Positions 57,181 to 64,000 of a DNA stretch of 64,000 bases are shown one piece after another. Positions within the stretch are counted from its first letter, which is position 1. Every line of letters begins with the position of its first letter. This DNA is from Jannaschia donghaensis. Lineage in GTDB: Bacteria; Pseudomonadota; Alphaproteobacteria; Rhodobacterales; Rhodobacteraceae. Below the pieces are notes generated by a model. It saw nothing but the letters and a program-made list of their open reading frames with translations, did no database searches and was not told the DNA's origin. Location: contig NZ_CXSU01000012.1 in NCBI RefSeq assembly GCF_001403795.1, positions 682,934 to 746,933 of the forward strand, written 5' to 3'. Position numbers and translations under genes: made by a program.

Positions 57181-57463
57181 GTCTGTATTCACGTTATGCC
57201 CCAATTTGTTTGGACCGTCTTCGCGGCCTCAGTTGCCTCATCCCCATGTGACTTCAAATCTTTGTCACAAATGGGGCGATTCCCTAAGGATTGAATTCCT
57301 GATTTGCACCAATCAGCAAAATCTCGCGCATCGAACGAAAGTGATGGAACCGTGTCGGTTGTGTTGCACTCCGGTCTAAAGCCAGGACCTTTGCAAAACG
57401 TGAATGGACAGCGTGTTTTAACGCGGTAGCCTTGATGTGACTACCAATTTTCCGGATCTTCCC
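57181..57463. promoter_or_regulatory. Divergent region between two cell-wall genes
   Basis: No gene. It holds CCCCAT (57242-57247) and ATGGGG (57271-57276) as outer arms around TGAC and GTCA inner arms, and the palindrome TTTGTCACAAA at 57261-57271. This could be an operator for shared control of the peptidase and the L,D-transpeptidase. No protein is assigned. Confidence 0.4.
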
Positions 57464-59038
57464 ATGTTCTTGCGTCAGACGTCCTTCGCGCTTGCCGCGC
57501 TTTTTGTCTTGTCGGGGCCTGCGTTTACCGCGCCGTTGGTTACGCCCTTGCAACAGGCGGTCGCTCAGGCGGCGTCCGAGGATGAGGCGATCGCGGCTTT
57601 CTACCGGGCGCGCGATTTCGCGCCGGTCTGGATGGGCGAGGGAGCGGAGCATCGCCGTGCCGCGTTCCTTTGGGCGCTGGATCAGGCCGACGATCATGGG
57701 CTGCCGACCGCCCGCTACGATGCTGCGACGATCCGTGCCGATTTCGGGGCGGCGCGAACGGCGGCCACGCGCGGCGCTCTGGAAGTGGCGATGACCAAAC
57801 GGTTCCTGCGATACGCGCAGGACGTCAGCTCGGGCATCCTCGATCCGCGCAAGGTCGACCGGACAATTGTCTTGGATGTCCCCAAGCGCGACTGGCTGGA
57901 GCAGATGACCGCCTTCACGGACGGCGACCCCTATGCCTTTGTGCAAGGTCTGTGGCCGACGTCGCCGAATTACACGCGCCTGCTGCGCGAAAAGCTGCGG
58001 CTGGAGGAGATGCAGCGGGCGGGCGGCTGGGGCGCGACCGTATCCGGTGGAACGCTGGTGCGCGGATCCGACGGAGAAGGCGTCGTCGATCTGCGCAATC
58101 GCTTGATTCGCATGGGCTATCTGCGCCGGTCTGCCGTATCCGCCTTTGACGCGGAGATGGAGGCGGCCGTGCGCGCCTTCCAGATCGACCATGGCCTGAC
58201 CCCCGACGGCCAAGCGGGCGGCGCGACGATGACCGCGATCAACGTGTCGCTGGACGACCGGATGGGTCAGATCCTGGTGGGGCTGGAACGCCAGCGCTGG
58301 ATGAACAAGCCGTTGGAGCCGCGCCACGTTCTGGTGAACCTGGCCGAGCAGCACGCCTATGTCTACGACGATGGCAAGGTAACGTTCGATACCGTGGTCG
58401 TGGTCGGGGCCGACACGCCCGACCGTCGCACACCGGAGTTCAGCGACACGATGACCCACATGGTCATCAACCCGTATTGGCACGTCCCCCGGTCGATCAC
58501 GGTCAACGAATACCTGCCCGCCCTGCGCCGGGGCGGCGCGCGGCATCTGGAAGTCTATTCGCGCAACGGCCGGGTGAACCGCAACCGCATCAACTTCGCC
58601 AATTACACTGCGCGTAACTTCCCGTTCTCGCTCAAGCAGCCGCCGGGCCCGCGCAACGCGCTTGGGCGGGTGAAGTTCATGTTCCCGAACCAATACAACA
58701 TCTATCTGCACGACACGCCCAGCCGGAACCTGTTTGCCCGCGACCTGCGCACGTTCAGCCACGGCTGCGTCCGCGTGGGCAAACCTTTGGAACTGGCCTA
58801 TCATCTGCTGGCACCGCAATCCGACGACCCCAAAGGTCTGTTTACCGGGTATCTGCGCACGGGTCGCGAAAGTCGCGTGAACCTGGAGCAGCCGATCGGC
58901 GTGCATATCGTCTATTGGTCCGCCTGGGTCACGCCGACCGGGCGTGTCAATTATCGCGGTGATCCATACGGGCGGGACGTGAAAGTCTTGCGCGCGTTGC
59001 AGGATGCCGGGGTGGAATTGGACGCGTCGCGCAGTTAG
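57464..59038 (+). CDS. L,D-transpeptidase (YcbB/LdtD type)
   Basis: A 524-residue periplasmic enzyme making 3-3 cross-links in peptidoglycan. A signal peptide (MFLRQTSFALAALFVLSGPAFTA) precedes a scaffold domain, a peptidoglycan-binding domain (VRGSDGEGVVDLRNRLIRMGYL to AVRAFQIDHGLTPDG) and the YkuD domain with nucleophile Cys435 in FSHGCVRVG and the upstream IYLHDTPSRNLF. The ATG 57464 is preferred; a GTG at 57437 would add nine residues. It is divergent from a murein peptidase gene and followed by lpxD after 37 bp. Confidence 0.92.
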   Translation: MFLRQTSFALAALFVLSGPAFTAPLVTPLQQAVAQAASEDEAIAAFYRARDFAPVWMGEGAEHRRAAFLWALDQADDHGLPTARYDAATIRADFGAARTAATRGALEVAMTKRFLRYAQDVSSGILDPRKVDRTIVLDVPKRDWLEQMTAFTDGDPYAFVQGLWPTSPNYTRLLREKLRLEEMQRAGGWGATVSGGTLVRGSDGEGVVDLRNRLIRMGYLRRSAVSAFDAEMEAAVRAFQIDHGLTPDGQAGGATMTAINVSLDDRMGQILVGLERQRWMNKPLEPRHVLVNLAEQHAYVYDDGKVTFDTVVVVGADTPDRRTPEFSDTMTHMVINPYWHVPRSITVNEYLPALRRGGARHLEVYSRNGRVNRNRINFANYTARNFPFSLKQPPGPRNALGRVKFMFPNQYNIYLHDTPSRNLFARDLRTFSHGCVRVGKPLELAYHLLAPQSDDPKGLFTGYLRTGRESRVNLEQPIGVHIVYWSAWVTPTGRVNYRGDPYGRDVKVLRALQDAGVELDASRS

Positions 59039-59075
59039 ATCGCCTGCGGAGGCGTCACGCCTTCGGAGGACCGGT

Positions 59076-60176
59076 ATGTTCACGCTCGATCAGATCGCCG
59101 CAACGCTGGGCCGTCCCGTGCAAGGGGACGGGTCACTGACGTTCGATCGCGCGTCGGAGCCGGGGAGCGCGGGGCCAAATGACCTGGCCCTTGCTATGTC
59201 GCCGGCCTACGGCGATGCGCTGAGAACCGGGAAGGCGCGTGCCGCGATCCTTTGGGATGGGGCCGATTGGGAGTCCTTCGGTTTGTCGGGGGCCATCACC
59301 GTGCCGCGTGCGCGCCTGGCGATGGCCGCGATCACGGCGGCGTTGGACGACGGCCCGGACATGAATGTCGGCATCCATCCCACCGTCATCATCGGCGACG
59401 GTGCGGACATCGCCGAAGGGGTCAGCATCGGGCCCTATGCCGTGATCGGTGCCAATGTCGTCGTCGGGCGCGGGGCGCGCATTGCGGCGCATGTGACCAT
59501 CGGGCGGCAGACCCGGCTGGGTGAAGACGCGCTGGTCCTGCAGGGCGTGCGCATCGGAAGCCACGTGCACATCGGCGACCGGTTCGTCGCCCAACCCGGT
59601 GCGATCATCGGGGCCGACGGCTTCAGCTTTACCACCGAATTCGAGAACGGCGTGGAGCGGTCGCGCAAGACGCTGGGCGATCAGGGCGACCCCGTGCGCC
59701 AGCCCTGGGGTCGTATCCACTCGCTCGGCTCCGTCCGCATCGGCGATGATGTGGAGGTTGGGGCGAACACCACCATCGACAAGGGCACCATCGCGGACAC
59801 GGTGATCGGGCGCGGCACGAAGATCGATAACCTCGTGCATATCGGCCATAACAACCGCATTGGCGAAGACTGTCTGATCTGCGGGCAGGTCGGGCTGGCC
59901 GGCGGGTCGACCGTCGGTCACCAGGTCGTGCTGGGCGGCCAAGTCGGCGTCAGCGACAACATCACCATCGGCGATCACGTCGTCGCGGGCGGGGCCACCA
60001 AGATCTTCACGCGGGTCCGCGCGGGCGAGGTCATTCTGGGCAACCCGGCGGTGAAGATGGAGACCGCACTGGCGATGCAGCGCGCGACCCGTCGTCTACC
60101 CCGCGCGCTGGAGGCATTGTCGGAGCTTCGCAAGACCGTCACGGGAAAGGGCCAGGGCACGCGCGATGACGGCTGA
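59076..60176 (+). CDS. lpxD: UDP-3-O-acylglucosamine N-acyltransferase
   Basis: A 366-residue trimeric left-handed beta-helix enzyme that adds the N-linked 3-hydroxyacyl chain from ACP in lipid A synthesis. After an N-terminal uridine-binding part come hexapeptide repeats (about residues 100-310) with GADGFSF, TIDKGTIADTVIG and VHIGHNNRIGED holding the catalytic His, then a C-terminal helix that touches ACP. Start ATG 59076 after CGGAGGACC. Its stop overlaps the ACP gene start by 11 bp. It is not in the usual bamA-fabZ-lpxA cluster. Confidence 0.93.
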   Translation: MFTLDQIAATLGRPVQGDGSLTFDRASEPGSAGPNDLALAMSPAYGDALRTGKARAAILWDGADWESFGLSGAITVPRARLAMAAITAALDDGPDMNVGIHPTVIIGDGADIAEGVSIGPYAVIGANVVVGRGARIAAHVTIGRQTRLGEDALVLQGVRIGSHVHIGDRFVAQPGAIIGADGFSFTTEFENGVERSRKTLGDQGDPVRQPWGRIHSLGSVRIGDDVEVGANTTIDKGTIADTVIGRGTKIDNLVHIGHNNRIGEDCLICGQVGLAGGSTVGHQVVLGGQVGVSDNITIGDHVVAGGATKIFTRVRAGEVILGNPAVKMETALAMQRATRRLPRALEALSELRKTVTGKGQGTRDDG

Positions 60177-60432
60177 CATCAGAACACGGATCCACGAAAT
60201 CGTGGCGGAACAGGCGATGATCGACGTCGCGGACGTGACCGACGCGTCGGTGCCCGCCGATCTGGGTGTGGATTCCATGGGTCTGGTCGAAGCGATTTTC
60301 GCAATCGAGGAAGCCTTTGATATCCACGTCCCATTCAACGCCAATGCCCCCGACGCGCGCAACTTCGACTATTCGACCGTCGGCAGCATCGTCGCGGCGG
60401 TGGAACGCCTGGTGGCCGAGCAACGCGGGTGA
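60166..60432 (+). CDS. Acyl carrier protein, specialised
   Basis: An 88-residue acyl carrier protein. Ser37 in GVDSMGL is the phosphopantetheine site; the acidic helix II (VEAIFAIEEAFDIHVP) follows. It differs from housekeeping AcpP and recalls AcpXL in the part after the Ser (FAI-E--F-I--P). The start lies inside lpxD and the stop overlaps the ketoacyl synthase GTG, so three genes are tightly coupled. A dedicated carrier for a lipid A or other unusual acyl chain is likely. Confidence 0.88.
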   Translation: MTADIRTRIHEIVAEQAMIDVADVTDASVPADLGVDSMGLVEAIFAIEEAFDIHVPFNANAPDARNFDYSTVGSIVAAVERLVAEQRG

Positions 60433-61640
60433 GCCGCCGCGTCGTCATCACCGGGGCGGGCACGATCAACGCCCTCGGCTCTGATGTGCCCGCCACCTTG
60501 GCCGCGATGCGCGAAGGCCGATCGGCGATCGGCGATCTGGATATCCGCGACGTCGACCGGCTGACCATCAGGATCGGCGCGCAGGTCAAGGACTACGACG
60601 AAGGCGCGCATTTCAACCGCCAGCAGATCGCGCTTTATGACCGTTACACCCAGTTCGCCCTGCTGGCCGCGGGGCAGGCGCTGGCGCAGGCGGGTCTGAC
60701 GTTTCAGGGGGAACTGGCGGCCCGGTCCGGTGTGATCCTGGGCACGTCCGGTGGCGGGCTGAACACGCAGGACGAGAATTACCGCGCCGTCTATGAAGGT
60801 GGAAAGAACCGGGTCCACCCCTTTGTCGTTCCCAAGCTGATGAACAACGCGGCCGCCGCGCATTTGAGCATGGAGTACAACCTCAAGGGTCCGTCTTTCA
60901 CTGTCGCCACCGCCTGTGCGTCTTCCAATCACGCCATCGGGCAGGCGTTCCATTTCGTCAAATCCGGGATGGCCGACGTCATGGTGACAGGCGGGGCCGA
61001 GGCGATGCTGTGTTTTGGCGGGGTGAAGGCGTGGGAGGGGCTGCGCGTGATGTCGCGCGACACCTGCCGCCCGTTCTGCGCCACCCGGTCGGGCATGGTG
61101 CAGGGCGAGGGGGCCGGCATTTTCGTGTTGGAGGAATACGAGCATGCCCGCGCGCGCGGGGCCGACATCCTGGCCGAAGTGGCCGGGGCGGCGATGACGT
61201 CCGACGCGTCGGACATCGTGATGCCGTCACGGCAGGGTGCCGAACGCGCCATGGCGGGGGCCCTGGAGCAGGCGGGTCTGAACACCGGCGACATCGGATA
61301 CATCAATGCGCACGGAACCGGCACGGCGGCCAACGACAAGATCGAAAGCGCGGCCGTCGCCCATGTGTTCGGTGCGGATGCGGACCGATTGGCGATCAGT
61401 TCCACCAAGTCGATGCACGGACATTGCATCGGCGCGACAGGGGCCATTGAGCTTCTGGCCTGCATCATGGCGCTGCGGGACGGGGTGATCGCGCCGACCG
61501 CCAACTGGCAAGAGCCGGACCCGGAATGTGCGTTGGACATCGTGCCGAACGTGGCGCGGGACGCGACGGTCACGGCCTGCCTGTCGAACGCCTTTGCCTT
61601 CGGTGGCATGAATGCCGTTCTGGCGTTGAAGGCTGTCTGA
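60429..61640 (+). CDS. Beta-ketoacyl-ACP synthase II-type
   Basis: A 403-residue thiolase-fold condensing enzyme. The Cys-His-His set is complete: Cys163 in TACASSNHAIG, His295 in NAHGTGTA and His332 in MHGHCIGA, with Lys327. Length and motifs match FabF. It starts with GTG overlapping the ACP stop (GTGA), so it should work with that ACP, elongating a special acyl chain. No ketoreductase or dehydratase follows; those functions would come from the general fatty acid pathway. Confidence 0.9.
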   Translation: MSRRVVITGAGTINALGSDVPATLAAMREGRSAIGDLDIRDVDRLTIRIGAQVKDYDEGAHFNRQQIALYDRYTQFALLAAGQALAQAGLTFQGELAARSGVILGTSGGGLNTQDENYRAVYEGGKNRVHPFVVPKLMNNAAAAHLSMEYNLKGPSFTVATACASSNHAIGQAFHFVKSGMADVMVTGGAEAMLCFGGVKAWEGLRVMSRDTCRPFCATRSGMVQGEGAGIFVLEEYEHARARGADILAEVAGAAMTSDASDIVMPSRQGAERAMAGALEQAGLNTGDIGYINAHGTGTAANDKIESAAVAHVFGADADRLAISSTKSMHGHCIGATGAIELLACIMALRDGVIAPTANWQEPDPECALDIVPNVARDATVTACLSNAFAFGGMNAVLALKAV

Positions 61641-61649
61641 AACGACGAA

Positions 61650-61677
61650 GGGCGGCCCGGTGGACCGCCCCCCATTT
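61650..61677. terminator. Terminator between ketoacyl synthase and ialB
   Basis: GGGCGG (61650-61655) and CCGCCC (61665-61670) with a 9-nt loop, then ATTTTG, 10 bp after the synthase stop and 18 bp before the convergent ialB stop. Confidence 0.55.
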
Positions 61678-61694
61678 TGTCCGCTTGGCGCGGA

Positions 61695-62390
61695 TCACTC
61701 GGCGTTGTCGACCTCGACGGCGGCAAGACCGGCGGTAAAGCCCGACAGCGACATCGTCAGTTCCGCCCGCTGATCGGGGGCAAGTGCGGGCACGACGACC
61801 AGCGTGGCCGTGTTGCCCGCCCGGAACGCGGCGACGTCCGCGGCGCTGAAGCCCATGCGGGAATAGCAGCCCGTCGCGTCGCAGAAGCTGTAGGGATAGC
61901 GGCGGGGCTGACCGCCGTCGATCGTCATCGTGACCTGTGCGGTCAAGAGGGTTTGCAGCGGAGTGAGGATGGTCGCGCCCGCGACGATGTCGCCACCATC
62001 GGGCAGATCGAAGAAGTTGACGTCAGCCGTCGGATTGCCCTGCTGATCGGCCAGCCGCTGATACAGCTGACATGGGTCTTCCTGACCCTCCGGGGCCTCC
62101 AGGCAGCGGACTTCCCAGTCGCCATGTTCCTCGCGCACATAGATCTGCGGCCCGCCGCCCAGGGCTTCGCCGATGTTGGTGCCGGTCGCCAGATCGCCAC
62201 CTGGCGCGGCGGGAACCGGTGTGGGGGCAGGTGTCGTCGTGGCGTCAGGGGTTTGGGCGGGTGCCGTTTCGGTCGTGTCGGCGGGCGCGGCCTCGGGGGT
62301 GGCGGCGTCCTGCGCGGCGGCGGACAAAGCCGCGCCGAGCGACAGGACGATGGCCAGGGCCGTGCCGGAACGAAGGGGGGAAAGTGTCAC
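61695..62390 (-). CDS. IalB-family periplasmic protein
   Basis: A 231-residue exported protein: signal peptide to about residue 26 (SAAAQ), a Pro/Ala/Thr-rich linker (30-65), then the IalB-like domain with HGDWEVRCLEA, DPCQLYQRLADQQGNP and FCDATGCYSRMG, whose cysteines probably form disulfides. IalB was named for Bartonella invasion, but homologues are general in free-living alphaproteobacteria, with unclear role. GTG start after GAGGAG. Two candidate small RNAs lie upstream on the same strand. Confidence 0.85.
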   Translation of the reverse strand: MTLSPLRSGTALAIVLSLGAALSAAAQDAATPEAAPADTTETAPAQTPDATTTPAPTPVPAAPGGDLATGTNIGEALGGGPQIYVREEHGDWEVRCLEAPEGQEDPCQLYQRLADQQGNPTADVNFFDLPDGGDIVAGATILTPLQTLLTAQVTMTIDGGQPRRYPYSFCDATGCYSRMGFSAADVAAFRAGNTATLVVVPALAPDQRAELTMSLSGFTAGLAAVEVDNAE

Positions 62391-62523
62391 GATAAACGCT
62401 CCTCAGAAAGTCATCTTTCCGGGGGTCTAGCACGGGCGAATGGCAAGGTGCAGGGGGGCTGGAGCGAGATTTCGCCGGGCGCGTTCGGCGGCGTTCAGAC
62501 GGCGATAGATCGGCACCCCGGAA

Positions 62524-62596
62524 CAAGAAAAAGGGCCCGTGAGAAGGCCCCTTTTCAGGTCTTTTTTTCTCTCCCCGTCGGACTGGCCGACTTGAT
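62524..62596 (-). ncRNA. Candidate small RNA B, upstream of ialB
   Basis: Minus-strand unit of about 73 nt bounded by a promoter (62603-62631) and a terminator. Inside are a 5-bp hairpin GTCGG/CCGAC (62577-62591), a single-stranded purine linker GGGGAGAGA followed by seven A in all (62561-62576), and the terminator stem (62528-62555) whose arms AAAAGGGGCC and GGCCCTTTT pair with one bulge. It could instead be an attenuated leader of ialB, whose start is 138 bp downstream. Confidence 0.5.
62528..62555 (-). terminator. Terminator of candidate small RNA B
   Basis: On the minus strand a 9-bp stem with one bulged G and an 8-nt loop, ending CCCTTTTTCTTG. On the plus strand a later T-run also exists (62562-62568), so it may act both ways. 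Confidence 0.6.
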
Positions 62597-62602
62597 GTCG
62601 AA

Positions 62603-62631
62603 ACACTAGGCAGCGATGCCCAATCCGTCAA
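62603..62631 (-). promoter_or_regulatory. Sigma70-type promoter for candidate small RNA B
   Basis: TTGACG (62631-62626) and TAGTGT (62608-62603) with exactly 17 bp between them on the minus strand; the predicted start is near 62596. The -35 box matches consensus in 5 of 6 positions; the -10 box is weaker. Confidence 0.55.
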
Positions 62632-62691
62632 TACGTTATGTCAGGGAAGAGGCGGGGCGCTGGTCGTGTCGACCCGGCCTGTCGAGCGACG

Positions 62692-62724
62692 AAAAAAGCC
62701 GCGCGGAGGGAGAGACCGCGCGGC
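62692..62724 (-). terminator. Terminator of candidate small RNA A
   Basis: Perfect 9-bp stem GCCGCGCGG/CCGCGCGGC, 9-nt loop, six consecutive T on the minus strand. No minus-strand protein gene precedes it. Confidence 0.8.
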
Positions 62725-62775
62725 CAGTCGACAGGGAGAGAGGGATCGCAGACTGTGCGACGGCCCTCCCTGCTG
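62692..62775 (-). ncRNA. Candidate small RNA A, divergent from the DUF853 gene
   Basis: Minus-strand unit of about 80 nt. The first hairpin (62772-62732) pairs CAGGGAG with CTCCCTG and, inside, TCGCA with TGCGA. The second is a terminator: GCCGCGCGG (62724-62716 in minus reading), loop TCTCTCCCT and CCGCGCGGC, followed by six T (62697-62692). The motif TCTCTCCC occurs twice, once in the terminator loop. The promoter was not resolved; it must lie in the leader of the DUF853 gene. Confidence 0.5.
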
Positions 62776-62807
62776 TTATGGCCATGCAAGGTTAATAACG
62801 GGTGAAG

Positions 62808-64000
62808 ATGATGACGGATCAGGTGGTGACGATTTTCGCGGGCGGCGGCGGCGATGCGTATGCGGACGCGCAGGGGCTGCGCCTCGATTATGCCAACCGC
62901 CACGGTCTGATCGCGGGGGCGACGGGCACCGGTAAGACCGTGACCCTGCAGATCCTGGCGCAGGGCTTTTCAGACGCGGGCGTGCCGGTCTTCCTGTCTG
63001 ACGTCAAAGGCGACCTGTCCGGTCTGGCCAAGCCGGGGTCGACCGATCACAAACTGCACGGGCCGTTCACCGAACGGGCGGCGACGATCGGATTGGACCT
63101 GACCTATGCCGCCGCCCCCGTCACCTTCTGGGACCTGTGGGGGCAAGCGGGGCATCCGGTGCGGACCACCGTGTCCGAGATGGGACCGCTGCTGCTGTCG
63201 CGGTTGCTGGAGCTGACCGACGCGCAGGAAGGCGTCCTCAATATCGCATTCCGCGTCGCGGACGAAGACGGGCTGGCGCTTCTGGATCTCAAGGATCTGC
63301 AAGCACTGCTGGTCTGGGTGGCCGAGAACCGCAAGTCGCTGTCCAGCCGCTATGGCAATGTGTCCAGTGCGTCGGTGGGCGCGATCCAGCGCAGCCTGCT
63401 GACGCTGGAGACGCAGGGCGGCGCGAACCTGTTCGGAGAGCCGGCGCTGGACCTGGCCGACCTGATGCGGCTGGCCGGGGATGGGCGTGGCATGGTCAAC
63501 GTGCTGGCCGCCGACAAACTGATGGCGTCGCCCCGCCTTTATGCGACGTTCCTGATGTGGCTGCTGTCGGAATTGTTCGAGCAATTGCCCGAGGTGGGCG
63601 ACCCGGACAAGCCGCAGCTCGTCTTCTTTTTCGACGAGGCGCATCTGCTGTTCGACGATGCGCCCAAGGCCCTGATCGACAAGGTGGAGCAGGTGGCCCG
63701 CCTGATCCGGTCCAAGGGCGTCGGCGTGTATTTCGTGACGCAGAACCCCGAGGACATCCCCGAGGATATTCTGGGCCAATTGGGCAACCGGGTGCAGCAC
63801 GCCCTGCGCGCGTTCACCGCCAAGGACCGCAAGGCCCTGCAACAGGCGGCGCAGAACTACCGCGAAAATCCGGCCTTCGACATCGAGGACGCCATCCGGG
63901 AGGTCGGCGTGGGCGAGGCGGTGACGTCCTTTCTGGAGCGCAAGGGCATCCCCGGCATGGCGCAGCGCACGTTGATCCGACCGCCCAGTTCGCAACTGGG
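62808..64000 (+). CDS. DUF853/HerA-like ATPase (3' end outside window)
   Basis: 397 residues visible of a P-loop ATPase of the DUF853 (YjgR) family, related to the HerA/FtsK translocases. Walker A GATGTGKT is at residues 37-44, [12 protein letters not shown] follows, the Walker B is [12 protein letters not shown], and the sensor-like [28 protein letters not shown] is present in part at the C-terminal end. Start ATG 62808 or 62811 after GGTGAAG. The role of the family is not established; DNA or peptide translocation has been proposed from the fold. Confidence 0.9.
   Translation, partial: MMTDQVVTIFAGGGGDAYADAQGLRLDYANRHGLIAGATGTGKTVTLQILAQGFSDAGVPVFLSDVKGDLSGLAKPGSTDHKLHGPFTERAATIGLDLTYAAAPVTFWDLWGQAGHPVRTTVSEMGPLLLSRLLELTDAQEGVLNIAFRVADEDGLALLDLKDLQALLVWVAENRKSLSSRYGNVSSASVGAIQRSLLTLETQGGANLFGEPALDLADLMRLAGDGRGMVNVLAADKLMASPRLYATFLMWLLSELFEQLPEVGDPDKPQLVFFFDEAHLLFDDAPKALIDKVEQVARLIRSKGVGVYFVTQNPEDIPEDILGQLGNRVQHALRAFTAKDRKALQQAAQNYRENPAFDIEDAIREVGVGEAVTSFLERKGIPGMAQRTLIRPPSSQL

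Overview
The window reads as chromosomal DNA of a high-GC alphaproteobacterium, most probably a roseobacter-type Rhodobacteraceae. The pointers are a taurine uptake and transamination cluster (tpa-tauABC), an RTX protein with a C-terminal Hint domain, an IalB-type protein, trmFO, gluQ, a Fur/Mur regulator, and the general style of the genes. The taxonomic call is inference from gene content; no marker gene was compared by computation.

Layout. 1-6.5 kb: a patatin-like lipase cut by the window edge and coupled to a GntP permease, a methyltransferase, an AraC regulator divergent from an SDR, a small Atu4866-type protein and a Tat-exported DJ-1/PfpI protein. 6.8-16.3 kb is the accessory part: a small secreted protein, a HigBA-like toxin-antitoxin pair with its own palindrome, a serine resolvase with two compensating frameshifts, a PCMT-like methyltransferase, two exported phosphatases (calcineurin-like and PhoX, the latter with a possible Pho box), a frameshifted TauE/SafE exporter, an orphan terminator, an oxidoreductase stub and an AT-rich patch. 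16.4-21.5 kb: taurine:pyruvate aminotransferase divergent from tauABC. 22-29.5 kb: MFS carrier, cobalamin genes cobB-cobA and cbiD-cobK, then alkA, a carboxylesterase and an HNH nuclease. 29.5-49.3 kb: mostly housekeeping and transport (NhaP antiporter with a coupled small membrane protein, cupin, two EamA transporters, enolase, PilZ protein, Fur/Mur, SelO, nucleoside hydrolase, ferric-iron binding protein, MazG, M20 hydrolase, GluQ, TrmFO, LysR, GyrA, DsbB, YqaA, YpfJ), ending in tRNA-Leu(CAA).

49.4-64 kb: an 812-bp gene-free stretch, a 1515-residue RTX/Hint protein, a small membrane protein, a ferric-type ABC ATPase, two divergent peptidoglycan enzymes (DUF882 and an L,D-transpeptidase), lpxD followed by a dedicated ACP and ketoacyl synthase, ialB, and the start of a DUF853 ATPase.

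The most interesting signal is in the 417-bp gap between ialB and the DUF853 gene. On the minus strand it holds two tandem candidate small RNAs, each ending in a terminator-like hairpin. One has a well-spaced sigma70-type promoter. The terminator loop of the first is perfectly complementary over 8 nt to the linker of the second. Further points are the double-frameshifted resolvase, the internally duplicated RTX protein, a TauC with an extra extracytoplasmic segment, and the lpxD-acp-KAS cluster.
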